Shown piece by piece: positions 9,940 to 19,854 of a DNA stretch of 64,000 nt. Within the stretch, counting starts at the first letter, position 1, and every line of letters starts with the position of its first letter. Made by a program: the position numbers and the translations under genes. Below the pieces are notes generated by a model, which made no database searches, had not been told where the DNA came from, and saw only the letters and a program-made list of their open reading frames with translations. The stretch comes from Methanobrevibacter sp. (GTDB lineage Archaea; Methanobacteriota; Methanobacteria; Methanobacteriales; Methanobacteriaceae), in contig JAILDN010000033.1 in the NCBI GenBank assembly GCA_024689425.1, positions 21,194 to 85,193 on the forward strand, in the 5' to 3' direction.

Positions 9940-11640
9940 ATGTATTTCGAAATTGAAAAACAAGCTATTGATGCTTTAAATAAAGCATTAGATCAATATG
10001 ATGAAGAAATTGATAGAAATTTCCGTCTAGACTTTCCGCCTGATCCAAAATTAGGTGATTTGGCCAGTACAATAGCCTTCGCACTTACAAAAAAATTAAA
10101 AACTTCACCAAATCTTGTTGCTGAAGACTTAGTTTCTAAAATTGAAGTGCCTGAGATATTTGAAAAGGTCCAAAACTTCGGTCCTTATGTAAATTTCTTC
10201 ATTGACTATTCAAAATTCTCAAAATTATTGCTTGAAAAAGTGGATGAAAATTATGGTCAGCTGGAAAAAGCGGATGAAAAAGTCGTTTTAGAACACACAT
10301 CTGCAAATCCGAACGGACCTTTGCACATTGGACATGTTCGTAATTCCATTTTTGGTGATTCACTGTCAAGACTTTTGAAATTGGCCGGCCGTGAAGTTGA
10401 AACCCAATACTATGTAAATGACATGGGGCGCCAAATTGCCATAATCGTTTATGGTATTACTGAAATGGGATTGAAAATCGAAGAGCAAGAAGGAGAAAAA
10501 ATCGATGAAAAAATCGGCAAACTATACTTTCTGGCCAATAAGGAAGTTGATGAAAACGAAACTGCAAATGAACGCGTAAGCGAACTCATTCAAAATTATG
10601 AAAGGGGCGAAGACGAAGATTTGAATGCCGTTTTCGAAGATGTAGTCGAAAAATGTGTCAGCGGAATAAAAGAGACCCTTCACAGAATCAACATCTATCA
10701 TGATGACTTTGTATGGGAAGGCACATTCATTAGAAACGGCGATGTGGATGCCCTTGTAAAATACTTTGAAAAAGAAGGATTCGTATCCCATGAAGAAGTG
10801 GACTATATCGATTTAACTTTCTATAATATTGAAAAGGAGTTTGTCTTGAGAAGGTCAAACGGCACATCACTTTATTCTACGAGAGATTTGGCATATCATA
10901 GATACAAGGCCACATTAGGTGATACCGTTCTTGATATTTTAGGTTCAGACCACAAATTATCTTCAAAGCAAATGAAAGTAATATTTGAAGAAATATTAAG
11001 AGAAAAGGCTCCGGAAGTAATTTTCTATGAATTCATTACCTTGCCTGAAGGCTCAATGTCTACACGGAAAGGAAAATTCGTTTCTGTTGATGATTTGGTT
11101 GATGAAGCCATCTCAAGAGCAACAAAAGAAATAAAATCCAGAAATCCTGATTTAACTGATGAGGAAATTGCACCGATGGCTGAACAAATCGGAATTGGAG
11201 CTATCAGATTCTTCATTGCAAAGCTATCCCCTGAAAAGCACTTGACATTCAAATGGGATGAAGCATTGAGCTTTGAGCGAGGATGCGCTTCAATACAATA
11301 TGCGCATGCAAGAGCCTGTAAACTCCTGAACAAATCCTGTAAGGACATATCCACCTTAACGATTGATGAATCTTGGATTCCAAATGAAACTGAGAAAGAT
11401 TTAGTAAGGTTAATAGCTAAATTCCCGCAAGTTGTTGAAGACTGTGCCAATAAGAAAAGGGTTCACAACATTACCCAATACTGTCAGGATTTAGCAGGAT
11501 CATTCAATAAATTCTACAAATCAGAACAGGTTATCGGTTCAGATGTAGAAGACACAAGACTAATTTTAGTTGACAGAGCTAAAACAACTATTAAAAACGC
11601 TTTAGACATTTTAGGAGTACCTGCTCCTGAAAAAATGTAG
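9940..11640 (+). CDS. argS: Arginyl-tRNA synthetase
   Basis: Class I synthetase charging tRNA-Arg. 566 aa. N-terminal Arg-specific domain (~1-100), class I HIGH-type motif in NPNGPLHIGHVRNSIFGD, KMSKS-type loop as SMSTRKGKFV, and a DALR anticodon-binding domain ending ILGVPAPEKM, the standard ArgRS terminus. The start follows TAGGTGAGTAA. Last gene of the run from cbiC; a hairpin begins at its stop. Confidence 0.97.
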   Translation: MYFEIEKQAIDALNKALDQYDEEIDRNFRLDFPPDPKLGDLASTIAFALTKKLKTSPNLVAEDLVSKIEVPEIFEKVQNFGPYVNFFIDYSKFSKLLLEKVDENYGQLEKADEKVVLEHTSANPNGPLHIGHVRNSIFGDSLSRLLKLAGREVETQYYVNDMGRQIAIIVYGITEMGLKIEEQEGEKIDEKIGKLYFLANKEVDENETANERVSELIQNYERGEDEDLNAVFEDVVEKCVSGIKETLHRINIYHDDFVWEGTFIRNGDVDALVKYFEKEGFVSHEEVDYIDLTFYNIEKEFVLRRSNGTSLYSTRDLAYHRYKATLGDTVLDILGSDHKLSSKQMKVIFEEILREKAPEVIFYEFITLPEGSMSTRKGKFVSVDDLVDEAISRATKEIKSRNPDLTDEEIAPMAEQIGIGAIRFFIAKLSPEKHLTFKWDEALSFERGCASIQYAHARACKLLNKSCKDISTLTIDESWIPNETEKDLVRLIAKFPQVVEDCANKKRVHNITQYCQDLAGSFNKFYKSEQVIGSDVEDTRLILVDRAKTTIKNALDILGVPAPEKM

Positions 11641-11680
11641 ATGAGTTGAAATTTTAACTCATCTTAAAATTCTTTTTTTT
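11640..11680 (+). terminator. Terminator after argS
   Basis: Inverted repeat GATGAGTT-gaaatttt-AACTCATC starting at the argS stop codon, followed by a short AT run and eight T residues. Ends the cbiC-argS transcript. Confidence 0.7.
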
Positions 11681-11770
11681 GTAATAATTATTTATACTAA
11701 TTTAAAATTAATTAAAAATTTAATTATTGATTATTTTTAATTTATTATACACAAAATAAGAAATTAATTT

Positions 11771-11968
11771 GATTTGGAAGATATATTAGAAGAAATTAAT
11801 AAAAAACTACCAAAAAAGGACATTCGATGAATATTATGAAGAATTATTTTGAAAGATTGTAATGAACTACTAAAAAATTATAACCTAAAACACTTGCCTA
11901 GAAAAAAAGATAACAAATCTAAATTTATACATGAATTTTTTCAATACTTATTTTCCATGATTTCATAA
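11771..11968 (+). pseudogene. Eroded coding remnant, unknown family
   Basis: Three short reading frames lie end to end and together look like one decayed protein: DLEDILEEINKKLPKKD, then after a one-base shift TFDEYYEELF, then after another shift ILKDCNELLKNYNLKHLPRKK...FFQYLFSMIS. There is no start codon or ribosome site. The composition looks protein-like, but I cannot name the family. It lies in a 560-base stretch (11641-12200) that otherwise holds only the argS terminator and the tail of the broken adhesin. Confidence 0.35.
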
Positions 11969-12120
11969 GGCAACATTCATTAATTTTAATCTGACTTGAT
12001 GTTCAAATGCAATGGAGTTTCAGGACCGGATTCTAACTTCAATTAAATTGATTTTATGACTCAAAAAAATAGTTAATACTGATGAAAGTATTAAAATAAT
12101 TGATTGAAAATCCATGATAA

Positions 12121-13265
12121 TTAATTGGAATTAAGAAATAGTAAATGAGAATTAGTTAAGTATATACCAGAAGTGACGAAAATTTCATTTTCTGAAACGT
12201 TTATATCATCCCCATAGCTTCAATACCATGAGCATTTCCAACAACATCAACATAATTATTAGATATTGTTGAATAAGATCCACCATAAATAGCCGCATTG
12301 AATATAACTGAATTAGAAACTGAATTATTTTGAATAATTGAATTTGATCCAGTTACAATACCAAATTCCGCACCAGTCAATGAGTAAGTATCATAATCCT
12401 TACCTGTCAAGTTAACTAAAACGTTATTGACAATTGTAGTATTATCATCACCGGATATTCCCCTGTAAGCACCAATTATCCTATTTGAATCTATTCTATT
12501 TCCGCTTCCAAAAACTTGAATAGCGTAACACCAGGAAGTCGGGACGACAATGCATCTTAAAGTATTGTTAAAAATGACATTATTGTCTGAAATACCTCCA
12601 TCAAAATAAACACCACTACCCCATTTGGAAAGATAAATGGAGTTGGCATCTTCAAATTCAAGATAGTTATTAGCAATGTAATTATTGTGTGCACCACCAA
12701 GAACTATGTTTGAAACGGATTTGGTAAGGGATTCCTCCTTATATGAACCTGCCTTCAAATGATTGTTAACGATTGTATTATGACAAGCATTAGTATTTAA
12801 AATAATATTAAATGAACTAGGACCTGTAGAATAAATACTGGAATCCTTAAACGTACAATTGGAAGCCTCAAACAATACACCAAAGGAATTGGTATTTACA
12901 ATATGCAAACCTGTAAGATTACTTCCACTTGCACCCTCTGCAAGAATAACAGGACAATTTTGTAATAAACAATTGGACCCCACAATATTTACAGGAACAT
13001 TAATCCTGAATGTCCTATCACTAAAAGTCCCAATCAAATTAATTGTATCCCCCTCTTTTACATTGGCATATGAATTTGGGATACCAATGCCTGAATTAAA
13101 AAATGCTGCCTGATTATCATCAGTTACATTAAATACAGTGGGGCTTGATTGAACGACTGGCGAATTAGACGCCTGGACATTCGTAGCGTTGACATCACTA
13201 GCACTAACAACATTGATTGATAGAATGATACATCCAATAAGTAATAATAAACACCATTTGATAAC
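12121..13265 (-). pseudogene. Broken adhesin-like secreted beta-helix protein
   Basis: The ORF track shows 278 aa from 13037, but that first residue is an internal TTG. The frame is open upstream and encodes a clear signal peptide (VIKWCLLLLIGCIILSINVVSAS) with no ATG, GTG or TTG in frame before a stop, so the start appears lost. The body is a run of right-handed beta-helix (PbH1-like) repeats such as NNVIFNNTLRC and SNSIIQNNSVSNS. At the 3' end the frame stops at AMGMI, while a shift at a GGGG run gives AMG-DDINVSENEIFVTSG, a natural continuation. Adhesins of this group are usually far longer. I call it a decayed adhesin. Confidence 0.65.
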
Positions 13266-13412
13266 TAAAATTATGTTTATAAATAAACAAGTTATATTTA
13301 TATCTAATTAGAATATTTAATGTTTTGGAAAAAATCAAAAAAAAACAGATTATACATTTTTCAAGTAATCCCAAAAAAAGTAATTTTATGATTCTAAAAA
13401 CACCCTTTATTA

Positions 13413-13835
13413 CTAGATTAATGCTTCACTAATTAATCTAAGCGTATTTTTATAATTAAAAAACTCTTCATCACCAATAATATTTCTAATCTTTTCATCC
13501 CACATTTCATCATAATCCATGACTTTCTGTGCGGTTCTTTTACCTTTTTCAGTGATTTCGATTTTTTTAGTTCTCTTATCCTGAATTCGAATAATGAAGC
13601 CCTTATCTTCCAGCTTCTTAAGGTTTCTTGTTATCGTGCTTTCATTCAAATGAAAAGATTGGGCCAGCTGTTCCTGAATAATGCCTTCATTTTTGTAAAT
13701 TTTGATTAATAACGGGAAAAGACCAAAACTTAAATCCTCATCCTTTACTTTCTCATTCAGGAATTTGGCATGTTCCCTGTAAATTATAGAAACTAACGGC
13801 ACCGTTGGAATATCATCATCAAGCTTTGATTTCAT
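13413..13835 (-). CDS. MarR-family transcriptional regulator
   Basis: 140 aa winged-helix regulator. The MarR recognition region is visible as IIQEQLAQSFHLNESTITRNLKKLEDKGFIIRIQDKRTKKIEITEKGK. Its start overlaps the 3' end of the MATE exporter gene by 17 bases, so the two form an operon on the minus strand, and it most likely represses that operon and is released by an exporter substrate. A matching operator-like repeat lies at the operon promoter. Confidence 0.88.
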   Translation of the reverse strand: MKSKLDDDIPTVPLVSIIYREHAKFLNEKVKDEDLSFGLFPLLIKIYKNEGIIQEQLAQSFHLNESTITRNLKKLEDKGFIIRIQDKRTKKIEITEKGKRTAQKVMDYDEMWDEKIRNIIGDEEFFNYKNTLRLISEALI

Positions 13836-15195
13836 CTTCTTTACCCCTTATCAACTTATTGATATACAATTCAATGCATGTATAACAGATGAGAGATCCT
13901 ATTCCACCACCCAAAAGCATTCCGCAATATATTCCAAACTCGCCGAGGTTAAATACAAATCCTAAAAGATATGCAAAAATTAAAACTAGAATAAATTCCC
14001 TAAATGAAGTTAAAATAAAGGATATTATTCCTTTTCCAACGCCCTGGAAAACGTTTCCCGCACTTGCTCCAAATGGAACATATAAAATAAATAAACACAT
14101 CAACTGCAGGAAGCTTGCTATTAACGGCTCCAGCTGAGCACTATTTTTAGAATATGAAAATATGAATGCAATTTGATTTGAAAACACATTTAATATAATG
14201 CAGACTATTATTGATGCAATCAAAGCGACTTTTACGGCATAACGTACAGTGATTCTTAGATTTTCATATTTTTTTGCTCCAAATGCCACTCCTGCAACTG
14301 AAATGGCTGCAGTTCCAACCCCAATTGCCGGAAGCATTCCAATGTTTATGATTCTCCATCCTGCAGTATAGACAGCCACTGCAACCGGTCCGGAAACAAC
14401 AGTGAGCATATAATTCACAAATATTGTCAAAACGGATAATACCAACTGTTCTAAGCTTGCCGGAATACCAACAATCAAAATATCCTTATACATTACCCAG
14501 TCATTTGTAAAGTCCTTAAAATCATATGAGAGATAGGTGTCCCTTTTAACGAAAATCCAATAAAACATTAAAAGCAGGCTTATGAAGGGACCAATGGCCG
14601 TTGCCCATGCAGCTCCGGCAATCCCCATGTTTAATGTGTAAATTAATATCGGATCTAAAATCATGTTTATTATGGCCGCAATTGCAATTGGAATTGTCGC
14701 TCTTTTTATATCCCCTTCCGCTCTGAATGCTCCACCTACAATCGGAGGCATTAAAAGTGCAAATGTCCATGCAAATACAATTATTCCATAATCCATTGCA
14801 TACTTCAATACGCTAGAGGCACCCATCATATTAAGCAACGGCTTCATAAACACGATGAAAATGATTGAAACTACAATTGAAACAATTATGCTTAAGATTA
14901 AATTGTGTATTGCTGCATTATTGGCTGATGATTTGTCTTGGGCTCCGATGTATCTTGAAATCAATGAGTTACCTCCGGCACCAATTCCATTTCCAAATCC
15001 GACAATAATCAAAAATAGTGGTGTGATGTATCCAAGAGCGGCTAATGGTTCTGGACCAAGTCCCGCTACCCAAATACTATCAATTATATTATTCGCAAAA
15101 ATTAAAAACATACTGGCTATAATCGGCAATGATAACTTGTTTATAGCTTTTTTAGGGTCTCCCGTAATCATCTCTATATTTTCATTTTTTTCCAT
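13819..15195 (-). CDS. MATE-family efflux transporter
   Basis: Multidrug/toxin exporter of the MATE family, 458 aa with about 12 membrane segments. Family features: NNIIDSIWVAGLGPEPLAALGY near the N-terminus and the related GWRIINIGMLPAIGVGTAAISVAGVAFG in the second half. The track start (TTG) and the next ATG fall inside the probable operator; I choose the ATG at 15195 (MEKNENIEM) because AGAGAGG lies at good spacing before it. Co-operonic with a MarR regulator downstream. Substrate unknown. Confidence 0.88.
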   Translation of the reverse strand: MEKNENIEMITGDPKKAINKLSLPIIASMFLIFANNIIDSIWVAGLGPEPLAALGYITPLFLIIVGFGNGIGAGGNSLISRYIGAQDKSSANNAAIHNLILSIIVSIVVSIIFIVFMKPLLNMMGASSVLKYAMDYGIIVFAWTFALLMPPIVGGAFRAEGDIKRATIPIAIAAIINMILDPILIYTLNMGIAGAAWATAIGPFISLLLMFYWIFVKRDTYLSYDFKDFTNDWVMYKDILIVGIPASLEQLVLSVLTIFVNYMLTVVSGPVAVAVYTAGWRIINIGMLPAIGVGTAAISVAGVAFGAKKYENLRITVRYAVKVALIASIIVCIILNVFSNQIAFIFSYSKNSAQLEPLIASFLQLMCLFILYVPFGASAGNVFQGVGKGIISFILTSFREFILVLIFAYLLGFVFNLGEFGIYCGMLLGGGIGSLICYTCIELYINKLIRGKEDEIKA

Positions 15196-15207
15196 ACTCT
15201 GCCTCTC

Positions 15208-15239
15208 TTGCATATGCAACTGTACAATTGTATATGCAA
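15208..15239. promoter_or_regulatory. Probable MarR operator, tandem TTGCATATnCAA sites
   Basis: On the minus strand TTGCATATACAA and TTGCATATGCAA occur 20 bases apart, about two helical turns, just before the MATE start. A TATA-like TTTAAATA lies about 10-20 bases upstream (15249-15257), so the repeats would cover the transcription start. Both sites are pseudo-palindromic, as MarR dimers prefer. The binding protein is inferred from the operon. Confidence 0.6.
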
Positions 15240-15334
15240 GTGTTAGTATTTAAATATTTACATTAAATCAAAAAAAATGTTAAAAAATCAATAGTGTCAC
15301 CTCTAAAAAATTAAAAAATTGATTTTTTTATGTT

Positions 15335-15587
15335 TTATTGCATGAAAAATTTCTTTTGGCTATTTGCTAAAATTTTTATGCCACCTTCATTTTTATTAAA
15401 GAAATCAATGCAAGCATGATGCACCGATAATATCAAATCTTGAAATTCAATGTCTTTCCCTGTTGCTAATTTTAAGAGCAATATTTGCACATTCTTTTGC
15501 AGATAAGTGTCTTCCATGACTTTTAGTGTTTTCATGCAATCCTAAAACTTCTTTAATATTATTTATAATGTCATTTTCTAATATAAC
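15335..15587 (-). pseudogene. Frameshifted fragment, possibly the C-terminus of a SDH_sah/ClpP-class protease
   Basis: The track lists a 66-aa ORF. A neighbouring frame upstream carries the better N-terminal half: LENDIINNIKEVLGLHENTKSHGRHLSAKECANIALK. One extra base in the TTAAAATTA run joins it to LATGKDIEFQDLILSVHHACIDFFNKNEGG. No start codon is in the upstream frame. The SHGRHLSAKEC...VHHAC pattern reminds me of the C-terminal end of serine dehydrogenase proteinase-like (SDH_sah) proteins, a weak, memory-based match. A relic gene is better supported than its family. Confidence 0.4.
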
Positions 15588-15764
15588 TTATTCCAATACA
15601 ACAAATTTAAAGCATGTTGAAGTCACTGCATAAAATTGTAGTGAAAAAAACAAAATATATAAAGTTATTGACAAAAATGTTCTGATTTAAAAAAATTCAA
15701 ATTTTAAACAATTGCCATTATTTAAATACATTTAAGAATAAACTTTAATCAAGGAGAATCTATT

Positions 15765-17075
15765 ATGAAAGTTTTAGTTGTTGGAACAGGTGCTCGTGAA
15801 CATGCAATAGCTGATGGTTTAAAGGACGATGTTGAGTTATACTGTTACATGAGCAAAGTAAACCCTGGAATGAGTAAAATTGCAGAGTTTAAGCAAGGAA
15901 ATGAAGGAGAAGTCGAAAAAGTAGCAGAATATGCAAAAGAAAATGGAATCGAAATTGCATTTATCGGTCCTGAAGCTCCATTAGAAAAAGGAATTGTGGA
16001 TGAGCTTGAAAAGAATGGAATAAAATGTGTCGGACCTTGCAAAAGTGCTGCCAGAATAGAAACCGACAAATCATTCATGAGAAAATTATTTGAAGATTAT
16101 GAAATTGACGGATCATTAATTTACAGGGTATTTGACAATTACGAAGATTTAAGCGCTTTTCTTGATGATTTCGACAGGGACGTAGTAGTTAAGCCTGTGG
16201 GATTGACAGGTGGAAAAGGAGTAAAAATAGTTGGCGACCACCTTAAAGATAACAATGAAGCTAAAGAATACTCAAAAGAAGTTATCGATAATGCAATGGG
16301 CGGATTTGCACAAGTAATCATTGAAGAAAGAGTCATTGGAGAAGAATTTACAATCCAAGCATTTTGTGATGGTGAACACTTAGCTCCAATGCCTGCTGCT
16401 CAAGACCACCCTCATGCATTTGAAGGGGATATAGGTGCAATTACTGGTGGAATGGGTTCATACTCAGATGCCGATGGATTGTTACCGTTTTTAACTCAAG
16501 ATGATTATGACAGCGCCGTAAAAATCATGGAAGATACAATCAAGGCTATTGCAAAAGAAGCCGAACCTTACAAAGGTATTTTGTATGGTCAATTTATGCT
16601 AACTGCTGATGGACCTCGTCTAATTGAATATAACGCCAGATTCGGTGACCCGGAAGCAATGAACGTTTTACCGTTGCTCAAAACTCCATTAATCGATGTC
16701 TGCAAAGCAATTGTTGATGGTACTTTAGATGAAGTGGAATTTGAACCGAAAGCAAGCGTATGTAAATATATTGTACCTGACGGATATCCGGAAACTGAAT
16801 ACGCAGGAGAACTAATTGAAGTTGATGAGGAAGCCATTGAGGAAATGGGTGCAAAAGTATTTTATGCAGCCGTCAGCCTTGAAGATGATGGCATCCATTT
16901 ATCCGGTTCCAGGGCTTTAGGCATAGTTGCAAGTGGAGAAACAATTACCGAAGCAGAAAAAATAGCTGAAAAAGCATGTGAATATGTGAAAGGTAATGTT
17001 TACCACAGAAGCGATGTCGGAACCGACAAACTCGTTGCAAAACGTGTCGAACATATGAAAGAAATTTTAAACTAA
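15765..17075 (+). CDS. purD: Phosphoribosylamine-glycine ligase
   Basis: ATP-grasp enzyme joining glycine to phosphoribosylamine in purine synthesis. 436 aa, normal length. N-terminal [22 protein letters not shown]-grasp lysine/loop [16 protein letters not shown], and metal-site [19 protein letters not shown] are diagnostic. AAGGAGA at ideal spacing precedes the ATG. Monocistronic by position. The other purine gene here is purE at 62.6 kb. Confidence 0.97.
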   Translation: MKVLVVGTGAREHAIADGLKDDVELYCYMSKVNPGMSKIAEFKQGNEGEVEKVAEYAKENGIEIAFIGPEAPLEKGIVDELEKNGIKCVGPCKSAARIETDKSFMRKLFEDYEIDGSLIYRVFDNYEDLSAFLDDFDRDVVVKPVGLTGGKGVKIVGDHLKDNNEAKEYSKEVIDNAMGGFAQVIIEERVIGEEFTIQAFCDGEHLAPMPAAQDHPHAFEGDIGAITGGMGSYSDADGLLPFLTQDDYDSAVKIMEDTIKAIAKEAEPYKGILYGQFMLTADGPRLIEYNARFGDPEAMNVLPLLKTPLIDVCKAIVDGTLDEVEFEPKASVCKYIVPDGYPETEYAGELIEVDEEAIEEMGAKVFYAAVSLEDDGIHLSGSRALGIVASGETITEAEKIAEKACEYVKGNVYHRSDVGTDKLVAKRVEHMKEILN

Positions 17076-17144
17076 ATTTCTTTTATCTTATTTTTTTAAT
17101 TTTTCAATCCAAAATTACTATCACTTCAATTGAAATTACGATTA

Positions 17145-17167
17145 ATTATCTTAATAGTTAAGATAAT
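17145..17167. promoter_or_regulatory. Perfect 10-bp inverted repeat upstream of radical SAM gene
   Basis: ATTATCTTAA-TAG-TTAAGATAAT, a perfect palindrome with a three-base centre, about 120 bases before the radical SAM start and 70 bases after the purD stop. It could be an operator or a purD terminator. There is no T run right after it on the plus strand, so an operator is slightly favoured. Confidence 0.4.
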
Positions 17168-17288
17168 AACTATAAAAATTTTAAAATTAAACATCAAAAT
17201 AAAAGAGGTAATTTGCTGAAAATAATGTTTGCAAATGCATTATCTAACTAAAATAAAAATAAATATAATAAACTAAAAATATTCTACC

Positions 17289-18407
17289 ATGAGCACTTTG
17301 GAAAAAATGAAAATACTGACAGACTCTGCACAATATGATTTATGCGATTATGTAAATCACAACAAGAGTTCACAAGTCAATTTACCTGGAATCTATCATG
17401 CAACAGGACACAATGGCTGTCAGATTCCACTTTTCAAAACGCTCTTAACAAACAAATGTAAAAATGATTGTAAATACTGCATCAACCAATCAAAAAGAAA
17501 CTTTACAAGACTTGAACTGTCACCAAACGAACTTGCAAAGGCCTTTCTCAACTATTATAATAGGGGATTGGTAAACGGACTGTTTTTAAGCTCAGGCATC
17601 GATAGGGATGAAGATCTCACAATGGAAAAAACAATCGAAACAATCAGAATATTGAGAAAAGATTACGGTTACGATGATTATATCCATTTAAAAATAGTGC
17701 CTGGAGCATCAAAAGATTCAATTAAAAGAGCAATGTCTCTTGCAAACAGAGTAAGTATCAATATAGAAGCTGCAACAGCCTCCGGGCTTGCGGAACTAAC
17801 ATCTACCAAAGATTATAATAAAGATATTTTGAAACGCCTGCACTGGATTGACAGTCTACATGGCAAAAGTACAACTTATCCAAATTCTACACATACAACA
17901 CAACTGATTGTCGGTGCGAACAATGAAAGTGACAGGGAAATTCTACGGAGAATGGAAAAAATATACAATAAAACTAAATTGAAGAGAACATATTTCTCTG
18001 CATTCTCACCAATTGAAGAAACAGAATTTGCGAAAAAAGAGGCTTGCAGTACTGACAGAACGGCAAAATTATATAATGCGGATAGTTTACTTAATGATTA
18101 TAATTTTAAACTTGATGAACTTGTTTTTGATGAAAACAACCAACTTTCATTAACTCAAGATCCAAAGATTTTAGCAGCTGAAAACATGAATATATTTCCT
18201 GTAGAAATCAACACCGCACCATTTATTGAGCTGATTAGAGTACCTGGAATAGGTGTAAAATCGGCAAGAAAAATTATATCTATTAGGAAAAAAATGCCTT
18301 TCACTAATAAAAATGAGCTAAAAAAATTAGGGGTAATAGTGGAAAGGGCTGAAAAATACATCAAAATTGACGGTAATTTCCAAAGTCTATTGGATAATTT
18401 TGAATGA
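17289..18407 (+). CDS. Radical SAM protein with C-terminal helix-hairpin-helix (putative DNA modification/repair type)
   Basis: 372 aa. The radical SAM cluster motif is CKNDCKYCINQSKR (CX3CX2C), followed by GLFLSSGIDR and IEAATASGL. A helix-hairpin-helix at the C-terminus (TAPFIELIRVPGIGVKSARKIISIRKKMPF) suggests nucleic-acid binding. This architecture matches the family annotated as putative DNA modification/repair radical SAM protein; the reaction is unknown to me. The start has no ribosome site, but a TATA-like AT tract lies upstream, so the transcript may be leaderless. The usual bacterial partner gene is not next to it. Confidence 0.82.
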   Translation: MSTLEKMKILTDSAQYDLCDYVNHNKSSQVNLPGIYHATGHNGCQIPLFKTLLTNKCKNDCKYCINQSKRNFTRLELSPNELAKAFLNYYNRGLVNGLFLSSGIDRDEDLTMEKTIETIRILRKDYGYDDYIHLKIVPGASKDSIKRAMSLANRVSINIEAATASGLAELTSTKDYNKDILKRLHWIDSLHGKSTTYPNSTHTTQLIVGANNESDREILRRMEKIYNKTKLKRTYFSAFSPIEETEFAKKEACSTDRTAKLYNADSLLNDYNFKLDELVFDENNQLSLTQDPKILAAENMNIFPVEINTAPFIELIRVPGIGVKSARKIISIRKKMPFTNKNELKKLGVIVERAEKYIKIDGNFQSLLDNFE

Positions 18408-18409
18408 AA

Positions 18410-18967
18410 TTATAGATTGTCAAATAATTTCCAAATATCAGGATATTTTTTTGATACGGCTTCATCTATAAGAATAGATGCTTCCCTACTGATACTGAAT
18501 TCCGGCTCAGTTTTCCTTAAATATCTAAATACGGCAGCAGATCTGGATGACCACAAGGTTATTCTTGGATTTTTATCTACAATATCTAAAACTTCAGCTA
18601 CATTCTCCTGTTTCTTAATTTCTTGTGTATCAGATAAGTCTTCTTCATAATCATGATTGCTAGGTAAATCTTCGGATGTTTGAGTATCTTGCGTGTCATT
18701 CGTTTGTATTTCATTATCGGATGCTTCTTCCTCTTCTTTTTGAACTTCAATATCTTCTTCAACATTTTCATCAACTACACTAGAATCACTAGTATCATCT
18801 ACACTAGATTCACTGTCTACCTTATCGGAAGTAGAATCAGTCTGTAAAGAATCTTGATTATCTTCTTTTAACATGTCTTCTAAAGATTGAGCACCATTAC
18901 TATCAAAATCCTCATCATAATAATCAGGAATTAAAGAATCTAACCCTTTTCCAAGACCGCCTGGCAT
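18410..18967 (-). CDS. ParA partner: ParB-like N-terminal peptide, acidic linker, RHH-like C-terminus
   Basis: 185 aa, downstream of parA in the same operon (33-base gap). Residues 1-14, MPGGLGKGLDSLIP, match the N-terminal peptide of bacterial ParB proteins that contacts ParA. Residues ~15-118 are a Ser/Asp/Glu-rich, surely disordered linker. Residues ~119-185 (PRITLWSSRSAAVFRYLRKTEPEFSISREASILIDEAV) read as strand-helix-helix, like a ribbon-helix-helix DNA-binding domain. No ParB nuclease/CTPase domain or HTH is present. Overall it resembles archaeal SegB in design. DNA binding and partition function are inference. Confidence 0.6.
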   Translation of the reverse strand: MPGGLGKGLDSLIPDYYDEDFDSNGAQSLEDMLKEDNQDSLQTDSTSDKVDSESSVDDTSDSSVVDENVEEDIEVQKEEEEASDNEIQTNDTQDTQTSEDLPSNHDYEEDLSDTQEIKKQENVAEVLDIVDKNPRITLWSSRSAAVFRYLRKTEPEFSISREASILIDEAVSKKYPDIWKLFDNL

Positions 18968-19000
18968 TTAATCACTCCATCAAATAATAAATAAAAAATA

Positions 19001-19831
19001 TTAAATTTTTTGTATACCTCTACTATTTATATTAATTTCACTCATAGAAACCTTATTGTTCTGTTCATCTCTTTCTAATATTTCTTTTGCCAATTTTAAA
19101 TACGCATTAGTTCCAGTACTTTCTGGATCATAAATCAAACAAGGTTTTCCAAAACTAGGTGCTTCTGCTAAACGTATGTTCCTAGGAATAATTGTTTTAA
19201 AGAGTAAATTTGTTCCACCGAAGTAGCTTTTCAATTCTTTATGGACATCTTTACTTAACCTAGTTCTCTTATCATACAAAGTAAGCAAAATTCCCTTAAT
19301 TGGGGTAGGGCTCCTGAGTCTTTTTTCAACAAGTTTGATAGTATTTATCAAATCAGCAACACCTTCAAGTGCATAATATTCCGCTTGAATCGGTATCAAT
19401 ACACTATCTGAGGCCACTAATGCATTTACGGTGAGAACACCTAATGAAGGAGGTAAATCGATGAATATGTAATCAAAAAGTGGAATAACGTCTTTAAGAG
19501 TGTCTTTCAATATAATATGATAATTTTCTTTTTGACTTAACTCTACACCCGCTCCACTCAATGAGATATTGCTTGGGACAATGAATAAATTTTTTATAAA
19601 AGTTGGGATAGTTGCTTTTTTAACATTGATATCCCCTATAATTGCATCATAAATTGTGTTTTGCAATTCGTTTTTATCGATTCCAAAACTTGTTGTTGCA
19701 TTAGCCTGAGGATCCATATCGACAACTAAAACAGATTTTCCCATGACCGCTAGAGAAGTTGCAGTGTTTACAACAGTTGTTGTTTTTCCACAACCTCCTT
19801 TTTGATTCATTACGGCTATTACTTCACTCAT
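19001..19831 (-). CDS. parA: ParA/Soj-family ATPase
   Basis: 276 aa Walker-type ATPase of chromosome/plasmid partition. Deviant Walker A MNQKGGCGKTTTVVNTA with the signature Lys, VDMDPQANATTSFG (A') and FDYIFIDLPPSLGVLTVNAL (Walker B). It has no N-terminal HTH, as in chromosomal Soj and archaeal SegA. The partner gene lies directly downstream and a 500-base repeat array directly upstream, the usual layout of a partition locus. Confidence 0.92.
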   Translation of the reverse strand: MSEVIAVMNQKGGCGKTTTVVNTATSLAVMGKSVLVVDMDPQANATTSFGIDKNELQNTIYDAIIGDINVKKATIPTFIKNLFIVPSNISLSGAGVELSQKENYHIILKDTLKDVIPLFDYIFIDLPPSLGVLTVNALVASDSVLIPIQAEYYALEGVADLINTIKLVEKRLRSPTPIKGILLTLYDKRTRLSKDVHKELKSYFGGTNLLFKTIIPRNIRLAEAPSFGKPCLIYDPESTGTNAYLKLAKEILERDEQNNKVSMSEININSRGIQKI

Positions 19832-19854
19832 TAAATAATTCTCCTGATAAGTCT

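Noticed and set aside
11025-11450. 141-aa minus-strand ORF inside argS
   Set aside because: Antisense shadow; argS is complete on the plus strand.
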